In this document: piece after piece, positions 8,048 through 14,927 of the stretch
How the letters are laid out: the number at the start of each line of letters is the position of its first letter
Numbering within the stretch: the first letter of the stretch is position 1
From: Actinomycetes bacterium
Lineage (GTDB): Bacteria > Actinomycetota > Acidimicrobiia > Acidimicrobiales > Acidimicrobiaceae
Assembly: GCA_021786375.1 (NCBI GenBank)
Contig: JAJYNL010000092.1
Span: 1-33,316, forward strand
Length of the DNA stretch: 33,316 nucleotides
Direction of reading: 5' to 3'
The notes under the pieces: model-generated
The model's database searches: none
What the model saw: the letters and a program-made list of their open reading frames with translations, nothing else
Told to the model about the DNA's origin: nothing
Made by a program: the position numbers and the translations under genes

Positions 8048-9132
8048 TTCCCGCCCTCCTGAACCACACCGGCCAAGGATCCAGTGGCCTTACCCTCCGA
8101 CGAGGAGTCCGTGCCGCCATTATTTGTGGCAGCGATGGTTGCTTCGCCTGCGCCGCGCCTCCGGCGAAGCGCATCGCCCACGGTGGGCACGACGCCCCGG
8201 GGCATCCAGAACATGACCGCCAGGAACACCACCCCGTAGACGATCAGGTAGATGTCCGCATTCGAGAGATACAGGTTGAGGTATTGCTGCACCGACTCCA
8301 GCACCACCCCGCCGAGCAGCGGGCCGGCGATGGTGCCGATCCCTCCGACCAGGGTCATCAGGGCCCAGGAGAGGTCGAAGAGAGGGTTGAAGACCGTATT
8401 GGGATAGATCTGGCCGATCAAGAAGGCGAAGAGCGCTCCTGCCATTCCGACGGGGAAGGAGGAGATCACAAAGGCCGAGAGCTTGACACGCCAAACCGGC
8501 ACGCCCAGGCCCTTTGCCCGCTCCTCATCGTCACGGATGGCCAGGAGCTGCAGCCCGAAGGCCGAGCGCCGGATGATCCAATACAGGCCGACGGTGAAGC
8601 CGAGCAGGATCGCCGCCGCGTAGTAGAAGGGGTTGTTGAAAGTGGCGGCGTTCCAGTTGTAAGGCGTGGGCACCTGCAGACCCGAGGCTCCCGCGGTTAT
8701 CGAAAGGTTGTAGCCGAGCAGCTGGAAGATGAAGAAGACGCCGATGGTGATGACCACAAAGGTGTGGCGCTTGGTCCGGAGTGCAACGGCGCCGACCAGC
8801 ACGGCCGCCACCATCGCCACCACCCCGGCCACCGGCATCAGCAGGAAGAGCCCTGATCCAGCGGGCAGCTTGTAGTCGTTGGCGATGATTGCAAAGGTGT
8901 AGGCGCCCACCCCGAAGAAGACGGCGTGGCCCAGGGAGAAGTATCCGGACCAGCCGGCAAAGCCGTTCCAGGCCTCGGAGGTGGCCATGAACATGAGGGC
9001 GAATATCGCTATCTCGGTCACGGCCGGGTTGGTGAACACCAAGGGGAAAACGGCGATCACCGCGATGGCGGCCACGACGACCGCCGCCTTCCCCTTGGAG
9101 ATTGGCTTGGCCTTGGCACTTAGGATTGCCAC
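8044..9132 (-). CDS. livM: ABC transporter permease, LivM type
   Basis: The 362-residue protein is a membrane protein with about eight to ten hydrophobic segments between residues 17 and 320. It carries the LivM-type motif region SGYFSLGHAVFFGVGAY (about 81-97), a cytoplasmic loop with LLAIRDDEERAKGLG that contacts the ATPases, and TLVGGIGTIAGPLLGG near the C-terminus. A hydrophilic Ser/Gly-rich tail of about 45 residues follows and is longer than usual. GTG 9132 overlaps the livH stop by one base (TAGTG). It forms the membrane pore together with LivH. Confidence 0.92.
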   Translation of the reverse strand: MAILSAKAKPISKGKAAVVVAAIAVIAVFPLVFTNPAVTEIAIFALMFMATSEAWNGFAGWSGYFSLGHAVFFGVGAYTFAIIANDYKLPAGSGLFLLMPVAGVVAMVAAVLVGAVALRTKRHTFVVITIGVFFIFQLLGYNLSITAGASGLQVPTPYNWNAATFNNPFYYAAAILLGFTVGLYWIIRRSAFGLQLLAIRDDEERAKGLGVPVWRVKLSAFVISSFPVGMAGALFAFLIGQIYPNTVFNPLFDLSWALMTLVGGIGTIAGPLLGGVVLESVQQYLNLYLSNADIYLIVYGVVFLAVMFWMPRGVVPTVGDALRRRRGAGEATIAATNNGGTDSSSEGKATGSLAGVVQEGGK

Positions 9133-10013
9133 TACTGAGCCCTCACTGCTTTCTGCCCGAAGAGACCGGTGGGCCGTATTGCCAGCACCACCACCAGTAC
9201 CGCGTAGAAGACGAGCGTCGCCCAGGTGGGAGACCAGAAGGTGGACACCAGGGCCTCGATCACCAGCATCAGTACCGAAGCCCCCATCGCCCCGCCGATG
9301 CTGCCCATCCCACCAAGGATGATGATGGTGAGGAGGCGGGAGATGAGGTCGGCGCTCGAGTTGGCGTTGAAAGAGGTGGTCGCCCCGAACACCATCCCGC
9401 CCGCGGCTGTCACCGCCACCCCGATTCCGAAGGTGATGGCCGAGACCCGGTTGACATCGATACCGATCAGCCGTGCCGCCGTCCGGTTCTGCTGTGCGGC
9501 CCGCAGGCTGCGTCCGAACTCCGTCCGGTAAAGGATGAAGTAGAGGGCGCCCAAGAGGACCACGGCAAGCAGGAAGCCGAAAACGTAGATGTAGGGGAGG
9601 TAAAACCCCAGCACATGCATCGATTTGTTGACGTACCAGGCGCTCAGCTGCTGATAGCTCGGACCGAAGATCAAGTCCAATGCCCCCTCGAGGATGATCG
9701 CCACGGCGTAGGTCACAAGTATCGACATCGACACCTTTTCACGCTCGCCGAGACGGCTCATCAAGCCCCACTGAATCCCCACTCCGAGGATGAACATCAC
9801 CGGAATGGTGATGATCAGGCCGGCGAAGAGGTCGATTCCCAGATGGACCGAGAGGACGTAGCTAAGGTACGCGCCGAGTATGACCAGGATGCCCTGAGCG
9901 ATGTTGATGACCTCCATCACACCGAAGATCAGGGTAAGCCCTGCCGCCATCAGCGCGTACACGCTGCCCGATAGCACACCGTCGATGACGGCACGGATGA
10001 AATCGGTAACCAT
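9132..10013 (-). CDS. livH: ABC transporter permease, LivH type
   Basis: The 293-residue membrane protein has the LivH pattern: GSVYALMAAGLTLIFGVMEVINIAQG at the N-terminus, the ATPase-contact loop FGRSLRAAQQNRTAARLIGID in the middle and ILGGMGSIGGAMGA near the end. About eight transmembrane segments can be seen. ATG 10013 starts 5 bases after the stop of the binding-protein gene, so the two are almost certainly on one mRNA. The substrate of the pair is set by the binding protein rather than by this subunit. Confidence 0.92.
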   Translation of the reverse strand: MVTDFIRAVIDGVLSGSVYALMAAGLTLIFGVMEVINIAQGILVILGAYLSYVLSVHLGIDLFAGLIITIPVMFILGVGIQWGLMSRLGEREKVSMSILVTYAVAIILEGALDLIFGPSYQQLSAWYVNKSMHVLGFYLPYIYVFGFLLAVVLLGALYFILYRTEFGRSLRAAQQNRTAARLIGIDVNRVSAITFGIGVAVTAAGGMVFGATTSFNANSSADLISRLLTIIILGGMGSIGGAMGASVLMLVIEALVSTFWSPTWATLVFYAVLVVVLAIRPTGLFGQKAVRAQ

Positions 10014-10018
10014 TCAGA

Positions 10019-11308
10019 TCACGCGCCCCAATTCGGCTTGGGGTACTGGAGCCCGGAGGACGCCGGATCGCTCAGAGGCAGAACCTGCTGGAAATTGCCG
10101 TTCACCCACTGGAAGCCGAATATCAGCGCGGCCGTGTTCTCGCCGAGGGAGTTGAACTTGACCGGCCCCTGCACCGAGGTCAGCGTGACCCCGCTGTGGA
10201 GATAGCTGATGATGGCCTGGTTGTTCACCTTGCCCACGTGCTCGATGGCCTGCTGGGTCACCTGGCCCACCGAATAGGCCTCCGCCACGTCGGCGCTAAC
10301 CGCAGAGGCGTTTCCGCCGTACTTGGCGATGTAAGCCTGCACCAGTGCCGCGGAACCGGGTGTCTTGGCACCGGGATACCAGGTGTTGGGCACCATGGTC
10401 CCGTTGGCATTCGACTGGCCGACGGCCTGGATGAACTGGCTGCCCTGGTCGGGACCTCCGGTGGCTATGAACGCCTTGGGGTTGTAATGCTGCTGGGCGA
10501 AGTCCTGGATGAAGGCCGCGGCAGTCGGAACGTCCACCGAGCCCAGCATCACGACGTCTGCGTTGGTGGCGGCCACGGCACTGGCGATAGGCGTGAAGTC
10601 GGTGACCTCGGCTCCGAAGACGTTGAAGTAGACCGTCTTTATCCCCGCGGCCTCCATGATCTTCTTTGCGAGCAGAATCTGTGGCTCGGTGAAGGGGTCA
10701 TTGGAGGTCGGGTAGGCGGCCGTCTTGGGCCGCTGGCTCGGCGGCAGCGAAGCCAGCCACTTGGCGAAGGGCACCATCGCATTGGCCACCGGAGCCGAGA
10801 CGTCAAAGACGTTGTGCAGGCCCTGGGCAAAGACGGTTGGTCCTCCGCCGGCGCCCTCGATCATCGCGTACCCGTAACGGGCAGCCACCTTGGCAGCCGG
10901 GATGGTAAGCAGCGTCGAGAAGGGGCCGAAGGTCAAATCGACGTGATCGACCGTTATCAGCTGCTGGTAATCAGTCTGCGCCTGAGCGGGGTCGGAGTTG
11001 TCCGAGACGATCTTCAGCTGAACCTTGCGCCCGAGAATCCCCCCGTGCGCGTTGACGTTATCGGCCCAGAGCTGATACCCCTGCTTGAAGGCAAGCCCGT
11101 CAGCCGAAAAGTCGCCTCCGAGCGGAAGCGAGATGCCGATCACGATGGGCTTTGAGCTTGCGCCGCTCCCACCACTGGAGCTAGCCGACGAGCTCGAGCC
11201 GCAGGCAGCCAGGAGAGCGCCCGCCGACGCAGCCACGCCGAGCGTCCTGAAGAGCCGGCTCCTGCCCACCTTCGACCGCATCCTCCGGTTTCTTCTATTT
11301 CCTTGCAA
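10019..11308 (-). CDS. livK: Branched-chain-type ABC transporter substrate-binding lipoprotein
   Basis: The 429-residue protein starts with a basic, hydrophobic signal peptide ending in LLAACG, a lipobox with Cys36, followed by a Ser/Gly-rich linker. The mature part is a periplasmic-binding-protein type 1 domain (Peripla_BP_6) with GISLPLGGDFSADG and NAHGGILGRKVQL, which set up the ligand cleft. The protein should be anchored outside the membrane and deliver ligand to LivHM. I use TTG 11308, which has a GGGGGA ribosome-like site 5 bases upstream; ATG 11281 is the alternative, but its GGAGG touches the codon. The usual Leu/Ile/Val pocket cannot be confirmed by eye, and its neighbours suggest a different ligand. 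Confidence 0.88.
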   Translation of the reverse strand: MQGNRRNRRMRSKVGRSRLFRTLGVAASAGALLAACGSSSSASSSGGSGASSKPIVIGISLPLGGDFSADGLAFKQGYQLWADNVNAHGGILGRKVQLKIVSDNSDPAQAQTDYQQLITVDHVDLTFGPFSTLLTIPAAKVAARYGYAMIEGAGGGPTVFAQGLHNVFDVSAPVANAMVPFAKWLASLPPSQRPKTAAYPTSNDPFTEPQILLAKKIMEAAGIKTVYFNVFGAEVTDFTPIASAVAATNADVVMLGSVDVPTAAAFIQDFAQQHYNPKAFIATGGPDQGSQFIQAVGQSNANGTMVPNTWYPGAKTPGSAALVQAYIAKYGGNASAVSADVAEAYSVGQVTQQAIEHVGKVNNQAIISYLHSGVTLTSVQGPVKFNSLGENTAALIFGFQWVNGNFQQVLPLSDPASSGLQYPKPNWGA

Positions 11309-11328
11309 TTGATTCCCCCTTGATTCCC
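11309..11328 (-). repeat. Two direct GGGAATCAA repeats before the binding-protein gene
   Basis: On the minus strand GGGAATCAA occurs twice, at 11328-11320 and 11317-11309, offset by 11 bases, or one helical turn. The second copy runs into the TTG start codon and supplies its purine-rich ribosome site. The arrangement could be a protein site or a duplicated ribosome-binding region. Confidence 0.4.
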
Positions 11329-11333
11329 TTGGC

Positions 11334-11353
11334 CGGCCGCCACATTGCGGCCG
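11334..11353. other. Stem-loop in the leader of the transporter genes
   Basis: CGGCCGC (11334-11340) and GCGGCCG (11347-11353) form a perfect 7-base-pair stem with a 6-base loop. It lies about 26 bases upstream of the binding-protein start. No U-run follows on the minus strand, so a simple terminator is unlikely. It may stabilise the transporter part of the transcript. Confidence 0.45.
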
Positions 11354-11380
11354 CCCGAAACGAGATCTGGATCCGATCCA

Positions 11381-11408
11381 CAGGACACGGGCGCAATGCC
11401 CGTCCTGG
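11381..11408. other. Stem-loop after the hydroxyacid dehydrogenase gene
   Basis: CAGGA-CA-CGGGC (11381-11392) pairs with GCCCG-TCCTG (11398-11407) to give 10 base pairs with a 2-base bulge and a 5-base loop. It lies about 75 bases after the dehydrogenase stop on the minus strand. No U-run follows, so it may be a weak terminator or an RNA-processing signal that separates the dehydrogenase from the transporter genes. Confidence 0.45.
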
Positions 11409-11483
11409 GTTGTGCGACCTTATAGCTGTCCCCGCGAAGACTTGCCCCCTCCCTCTAGCAGTGCCGGCCGGACCGCATTCGCG

Positions 11484-12425
11484 TCACTCCAATCCGTCGG
11501 AGACCTCGGTGCCCTCGGGTGCAAGCTCCATGCCGGCACCCTTGGCCGCCATGACCAGCAGCGTCGCGAAATCGTCGTCGCCGAAACCTTCGCCCACGAG
11601 CTCTTGCACGATCTGGTGCACCAAAGCGGAAACAGGCATCGGCACCTCCAGCTTGCGCGCCTCGGCCAAGCCGAGGTCGAAGTCCTTGCGCAGCAGTTTC
11701 GAGGTGAAGGTGGCGTGAAAGTCCAGGTTCACGAAGGCCGGCGCCTTGTAGCCGGTAAACATCGAGCCCATCACGCTCTTGTTCAGGTAGGAGAGAAAGG
11801 TCGAACGCGGCACGCCACCCTTCTCCGCCAGCAGGGTGATCTCGGCCATGGACTGGGTCACCACCCCCAGGAAGAGGTTGTGGCACAGCTTGACCAGCCG
11901 GGCCAACTCGCCCTCGCCCACGTAGGTGGCCCCGGCACCGATCTGGTCCAGGAGCGGGGCGACAAAGCGATAGGCATCCTCGGGCCCGGATACCGCCATG
12001 GTCAGCTTTCCGGCACGCGCGACTTTGGGATTTCCCGAGACAGGCACGGCCAGCAGCGAAGTTCCCCTCGCGCCTGCCGCTGCGCGCACCCGGGCGGAGG
12101 CGTCCATGGAGACGGTCGAGGAGTCGATGATCACCTTGGGGGCGACATCCTGGCCAAGGAGACCGCCGGATCCGGTGGTCACCGCCTCGAAGTCGTCCGA
12201 AGAGGAGACGCTTACCACCACGGCTTCGCATCCCGCGAGCGCGGCCACGCTATCCGCGGCCGTCCCACCGGCCGCGATCAACGGCTCCACCTTCGAGCGC
12301 GTACGGTTGTAGATCTCCAGCTTCCATCCTTTGGCCAACAGCCGGAGCGCCATCTCGCTCCCCATGCGGCCGGCACCGATCCAGCCGATCCTCGCGCTGG
12401 AATCCAACTGCGGGTAGTAGCTCAC
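11484..12425 (-). CDS. 3-hydroxyisobutyrate dehydrogenase family oxidoreductase
   Basis: The 313-residue protein belongs to the beta-hydroxyacid dehydrogenase family. The dinucleotide motif GAGRMG (17-22) is followed by YNRTRSK (39-45), and the Arg after Asn40 points to NADP(H). The substrate segment VPVSGNPKVARAGKL (128-142) and catalytic Lys179 with Asn183 (KLCHN) are in place. Such enzymes oxidise 3-hydroxy acids to semialdehydes or reduce semialdehydes and glyoxylate-type compounds. GTG 12425 is chosen because GAGGAGG lies 3-4 bases before it and because the Rossmann motif then begins at the usual place; the open frame extends to 12509 but that part overlaps an operator-like site. It is the first gene of the long minus-strand series and could feed the aldehyde dehydrogenase at its end. 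Confidence 0.88.
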   Translation of the reverse strand: MSYYPQLDSSARIGWIGAGRMGSEMALRLLAKGWKLEIYNRTRSKVEPLIAAGGTAADSVAALAGCEAVVVSVSSSDDFEAVTTGSGGLLGQDVAPKVIIDSSTVSMDASARVRAAAGARGTSLLAVPVSGNPKVARAGKLTMAVSGPEDAYRFVAPLLDQIGAGATYVGEGELARLVKLCHNLFLGVVTQSMAEITLLAEKGGVPRSTFLSYLNKSVMGSMFTGYKAPAFVNLDFHATFTSKLLRKDFDLGLAEARKLEVPMPVSALVHQIVQELVGEGFGDDDFATLLVMAAKGAGMELAPEGTEVSDGLE

Positions 12426-12493
12426 ATTCCTCCTCGTTTCGAGGTCGGCCCCCGTCGCCGCCCACGTCCTTCCAAGACTTGAAGCAGTGTATC

Positions 12494-12505
12494 GCAAACG
12501 ATAGC
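12494..12505. promoter_or_regulatory. LacI-type operator-like site before the hydroxyacid dehydrogenase gene
   Basis: GCAAACGATAGC is an imperfect palindrome centred on CG, the mark of LacI/GalR sites. Its left half GCAAACG is identical to that of the perfect operator at 17273-17288. It sits 69 bases upstream of the GTG start at 12425, in the right place for transcriptional control. Further half-sites follow at 12516-12521 (GCAAAC), 12658-12666 and 12845-12852. Confidence 0.5.
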
Positions 12506-12814
12506 GCATACGTGTGCAAACAAACTAATTCTCCCGAGTCCCGACCATCATGGAACATTCGCCCAGTTCAGCGCGGATTTAACCGGACTAGCCAGAGAGA
12601 GATGCCCCGGCGACAGCCAATGGCCACCGGATAATCACGCCCAATTGGGGCGCGTTCCTGCAAACGAGCGGCGCCACCGAGCCTGCCGAGCAGTTTGGCG
12701 CGTATTCCCTGTCCAGGAACTAACTCACCGGATTTGTAGACGACATTTGAACGCAGAGGCAGCAATTAGCGCAACCGCGACTTCCCCAAAAGCCATCCTG
12801 GACTAACAATCGAA

Positions 12815-12823
12815 TGCAATAAT
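12815..12823 (+). promoter_or_regulatory. Extended -10 promoter element of the hydrolase gene
   Basis: TGC-AATAAT (12815-12823) matches an extended -10 box, with 5 of 6 consensus bases in the hexamer. No good -35 is seen, which fits the extended type. The hexamer ends 6 bases before ATG 12830, so transcription would start at or next to the start codon. No Shine-Dalgarno sequence is present, in line with a leaderless mRNA. Confidence 0.45.
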
Positions 12824-12829
12824 GTCCCC

Positions 12830-13906
12830 ATGAGTGAAAACCGACTGCAAACAGCCATGGACAACTGGGCTCCGCGCTTCACCGCCAACGGGGTGGAAGC
12901 CTCCGACCTTCCCCGCATCACCCACGCGGCGGGCGACTGGTCGGGGTGGTGCGGCGCATGGTCAGCCGTCGCCGCGGAGTACGAGACGATGGGCAGAGAA
13001 GCACTGGCAGCGGGCGCAACCGTCTCGGCCGGAGAGCATCTTGCGCGGGCGGCAACCTACTATCACTTCGGCAAGTTCCTGTTCACGCCGGACCGGGAGG
13101 CGATGATCGCGGCGCACCATTCCGCGGTGGCCTGTCTCAATGACTCGCTGGCACACCTGGACCCACCCGGACGGAGGATCGAGGTGCCTTACCGTGGATC
13201 GGCTCTGCCCGGCATTCTGCGCATGCCCAAGGACGCTCCCCGCCCGACAGCGGTGGTCATGCTCTTGCCCGGGCTGGACTCGACCAAGGAGGAGCTTCGC
13301 CTGGTGGAGGAATCCATGCTGGCACGGGGGTTGGCCACCTTTGCGGTCGATGGCCCCGGGCAAGGTGAGGCGGAATACTCCCTGGCCATAGAACCCGCCT
13401 ACGAAGTGGCCGGCTCCGCGGTCATCGACCGCCTGCAGGCCGAGGAAGGCATCGACCCCGAGCGCATCGGCGTTTGGGGTGTAAGCCTGGGCGGCTATTA
13501 CGCCGCCCGCGTGGCCGCCGCGGACCAGCGAATCAAGGCGGCCGTCGCCCTCTCGGGCCCATACGACCTCGGTGACAGCTGGGAACGCCTACCCGGCCTG
13601 ACCCGTGAGGCATTCCGCGAGCGCTCCAAATCGGCGGACGAAGAGGCAGCTCGGCTCAGGGCCTCGGACCTGTCGCTGCGCGGCAGAATGGCCGGGGCCA
13701 AGGCCCCGCTGCTCGTGATAGTCGGCAAGCGCGACCGGCTCTTCGACTGGCGCGAGGGGATGAGGATCGCGCAAGAGGCGGGCGGGCCGACCGAAACCAT
13801 CCTGCTCGCCGAGGGGAACCACGGCTGCGCCAATCTCATCTGGCACCACCGCCCCCAGGCGGCGGACTTCCTGGCCCGCCGCCTCCTCGTCAAGGAACAG
13901 GGCTGA
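12830..13906 (+). CDS. Alpha/beta hydrolase of the FrsA / 2,6-dihydroxypseudooxynicotine hydrolase type
   Basis: The 358-residue protein has an N-terminal helical domain of about 110 residues, then an alpha/beta hydrolase core with nucleophile Ser219 in GVSLGG, Asp302 in GKRDRLFD and His331 in GNHGCAN. The roughly 110-residue N-terminal cap is the distinguishing mark of the nicotine-pathway C-C hydrolase DHPON hydrolase and its relatives, which also include fungal polyketide-shortening hydrolases. Substrates of this group are acyl-aromatic or acyl-heterocyclic compounds, but esters and amides are possible. It is the only plus-strand gene in the catabolic region, faces the dehydrogenase operon, and its end overlaps the lacI end by 17 bases tail to tail. 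A CTGCAAAC half-site lies at codons 6-8. Translation is probably leaderless. Confidence 0.85.
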   Translation: MSENRLQTAMDNWAPRFTANGVEASDLPRITHAAGDWSGWCGAWSAVAAEYETMGREALAAGATVSAGEHLARAATYYHFGKFLFTPDREAMIAAHHSAVACLNDSLAHLDPPGRRIEVPYRGSALPGILRMPKDAPRPTAVVMLLPGLDSTKEELRLVEESMLARGLATFAVDGPGQGEAEYSLAIEPAYEVAGSAVIDRLQAEEGIDPERIGVWGVSLGGYYAARVAAADQRIKAAVALSGPYDLGDSWERLPGLTREAFRERSKSADEEAARLRASDLSLRGRMAGAKAPLLVIVGKRDRLFDWREGMRIAQEAGGPTETILLAEGNHGCANLIWHHRPQAADFLARRLLVKEQG

Positions 13907-14927
13907 CGCGCGCCGTCGACCCGCGCACGACAAGCTCGGGCGGGAGGAAGAGCACCTTGGTGGGTGCGTCGGGAGTGTTGATCCTCTCCAGCACCAACTG
14001 GGCGGCTTCGATACCCACCTGGTAGTGCGGGAACCTGACCGAGGTGAGCGGAGGCGAGAGGCGGTTGGAGAACGGTATGTCGTTAAAGCCGACCACGGAG
14101 ATGTCGGCGGGGCACTTGAGGCCGCTCTCCTCGATCGCCTGGTAGCAGCCGATGGCCAGCATGTCGTTCCCGGCCACGATCGCGGAGGGCCGATTCCGTC
14201 CCGCCAGCAGTACCCGCGCACATCGCACCCCTTCGGCGACCGAGAATGCTTCGGCAAAGGTGATGAGAGAGGGATCCGGCTCGAGGCCCGCCGCCTCCAT
14301 TCCCAGCAGGAAGCCGTTATGCCGGCCCGCGCCCGTGGAGAGGGCCTGAGGACCTGCCACGTGGGCGATGCGCGTGTGGCCTAGCGCCACCAGGTGCGCC
14401 ACCGCCATTCCGATGCCGGTTACGTCGTCGGTGGCCACCGAGGGGATGGCCCTGTCGTCGACCACCCGGTTGACCAGCACCACGGGCAGGTCGGAAAGGT
14501 TCAGCTCCGCGAGCAGGTTGTACCGCCGCCTGGCAGTGGCCAGGACCAGAGCATCGACTCGCCGCGATCGCATGCTGGTGAGGACAAGCTTCTCGCGCTC
14601 ACTGTCGTTGTCCGTATTGCCCAGAAGCACCACGTAGCCACTCTGGGCGAGGCGATCCTCGATCCCGCGAACGATCGGGGGGAAGAGCGGGTTGGTGAGG
14701 TCCGGGATGACCACGCCCACCGTATGGCTGCGCCGGGTCTTCAGCGACCGGGCCACGGGGTCGGGGTGATAGTCGAGCTCCTGGGCGGCCCTCATTACCC
14801 GGGCAACGGTGTCCGGGTTGACCAGTCCACGTGCCCGCGCCTCTTCGTTCAGGGCGCGCGAAGCGGTGGCGGGATGCACACCCGCCAGCTTGGCGACGTC
14901 GCGCAAGGTAACACTGCGTGAACTCAA
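13890..14927 (-). CDS. LacI/GalR family transcriptional regulator
   Basis: The 345-residue protein has an N-terminal LacI helix-turn-helix (VTLRDVAKLAGVHPATASRALN, residues 6-27), a hinge with VARSLKTRRSHTVG, and a two-lobed periplasmic-binding-like effector domain with VGFNDIPFSNRLSPPLTSVRFP near the end. It binds CG-centred palindromes as a dimer and usually represses until a small ligand binds. TTG 14927 has GGAGGTGA about 7 bases upstream and overlaps the hydroxylase stop as TTGA, so the two genes are cotranscribed and coupled. The perfect palindrome before the hydroxylase gene is the obvious target, which would make the regulator control itself. Related sites near 12494-12852 suggest that it also controls the dehydrogenase and hydrolase. 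Confidence 0.93.
   Translation of the reverse strand: MSSRSVTLRDVAKLAGVHPATASRALNEEARARGLVNPDTVARVMRAAQELDYHPDPVARSLKTRRSHTVGVVIPDLTNPLFPPIVRGIEDRLAQSGYVVLLGNTDNDSEREKLVLTSMRSRRVDALVLATARRRYNLLAELNLSDLPVVLVNRVVDDRAIPSVATDDVTGIGMAVAHLVALGHTRIAHVAGPQALSTGAGRHNGFLLGMEAAGLEPDPSLITFAEAFSVAEGVRCARVLLAGRNRPSAIVAGNDMLAIGCYQAIEESGLKCPADISVVGFNDIPFSNRLSPPLTSVRFPHYQVGIEAAQLVLERINTPDAPTKVLFLPPELVVRGSTARVSPVP

Larger units (their letters stand above)
12426..12829. other. Divergent intergenic region with repeated GCAAAC half-sites
   Basis: These 404 bases separate the minus-strand dehydrogenase from the plus-strand hydrolase and should contain both promoters. CTGCAAACG occurs at 12658-12666, GCAAAC at 12516-12521 and GCAAACG at 12494-12500. 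The 8-mer CTGCAAAC of the perfect operator recurs just inside the hydrolase gene at 12845-12852. An open minus-strand frame of 65 codons at 12568-12765 has no ribosome site and no recognisable family, and I do not call it a gene. Confidence 0.55.

Noticed and set aside
12568-12765. 65-codon minus-strand frame in the divergent intergenic region
   Set aside because: No ribosome site, no known domain, and it overlaps regulatory half-sites.
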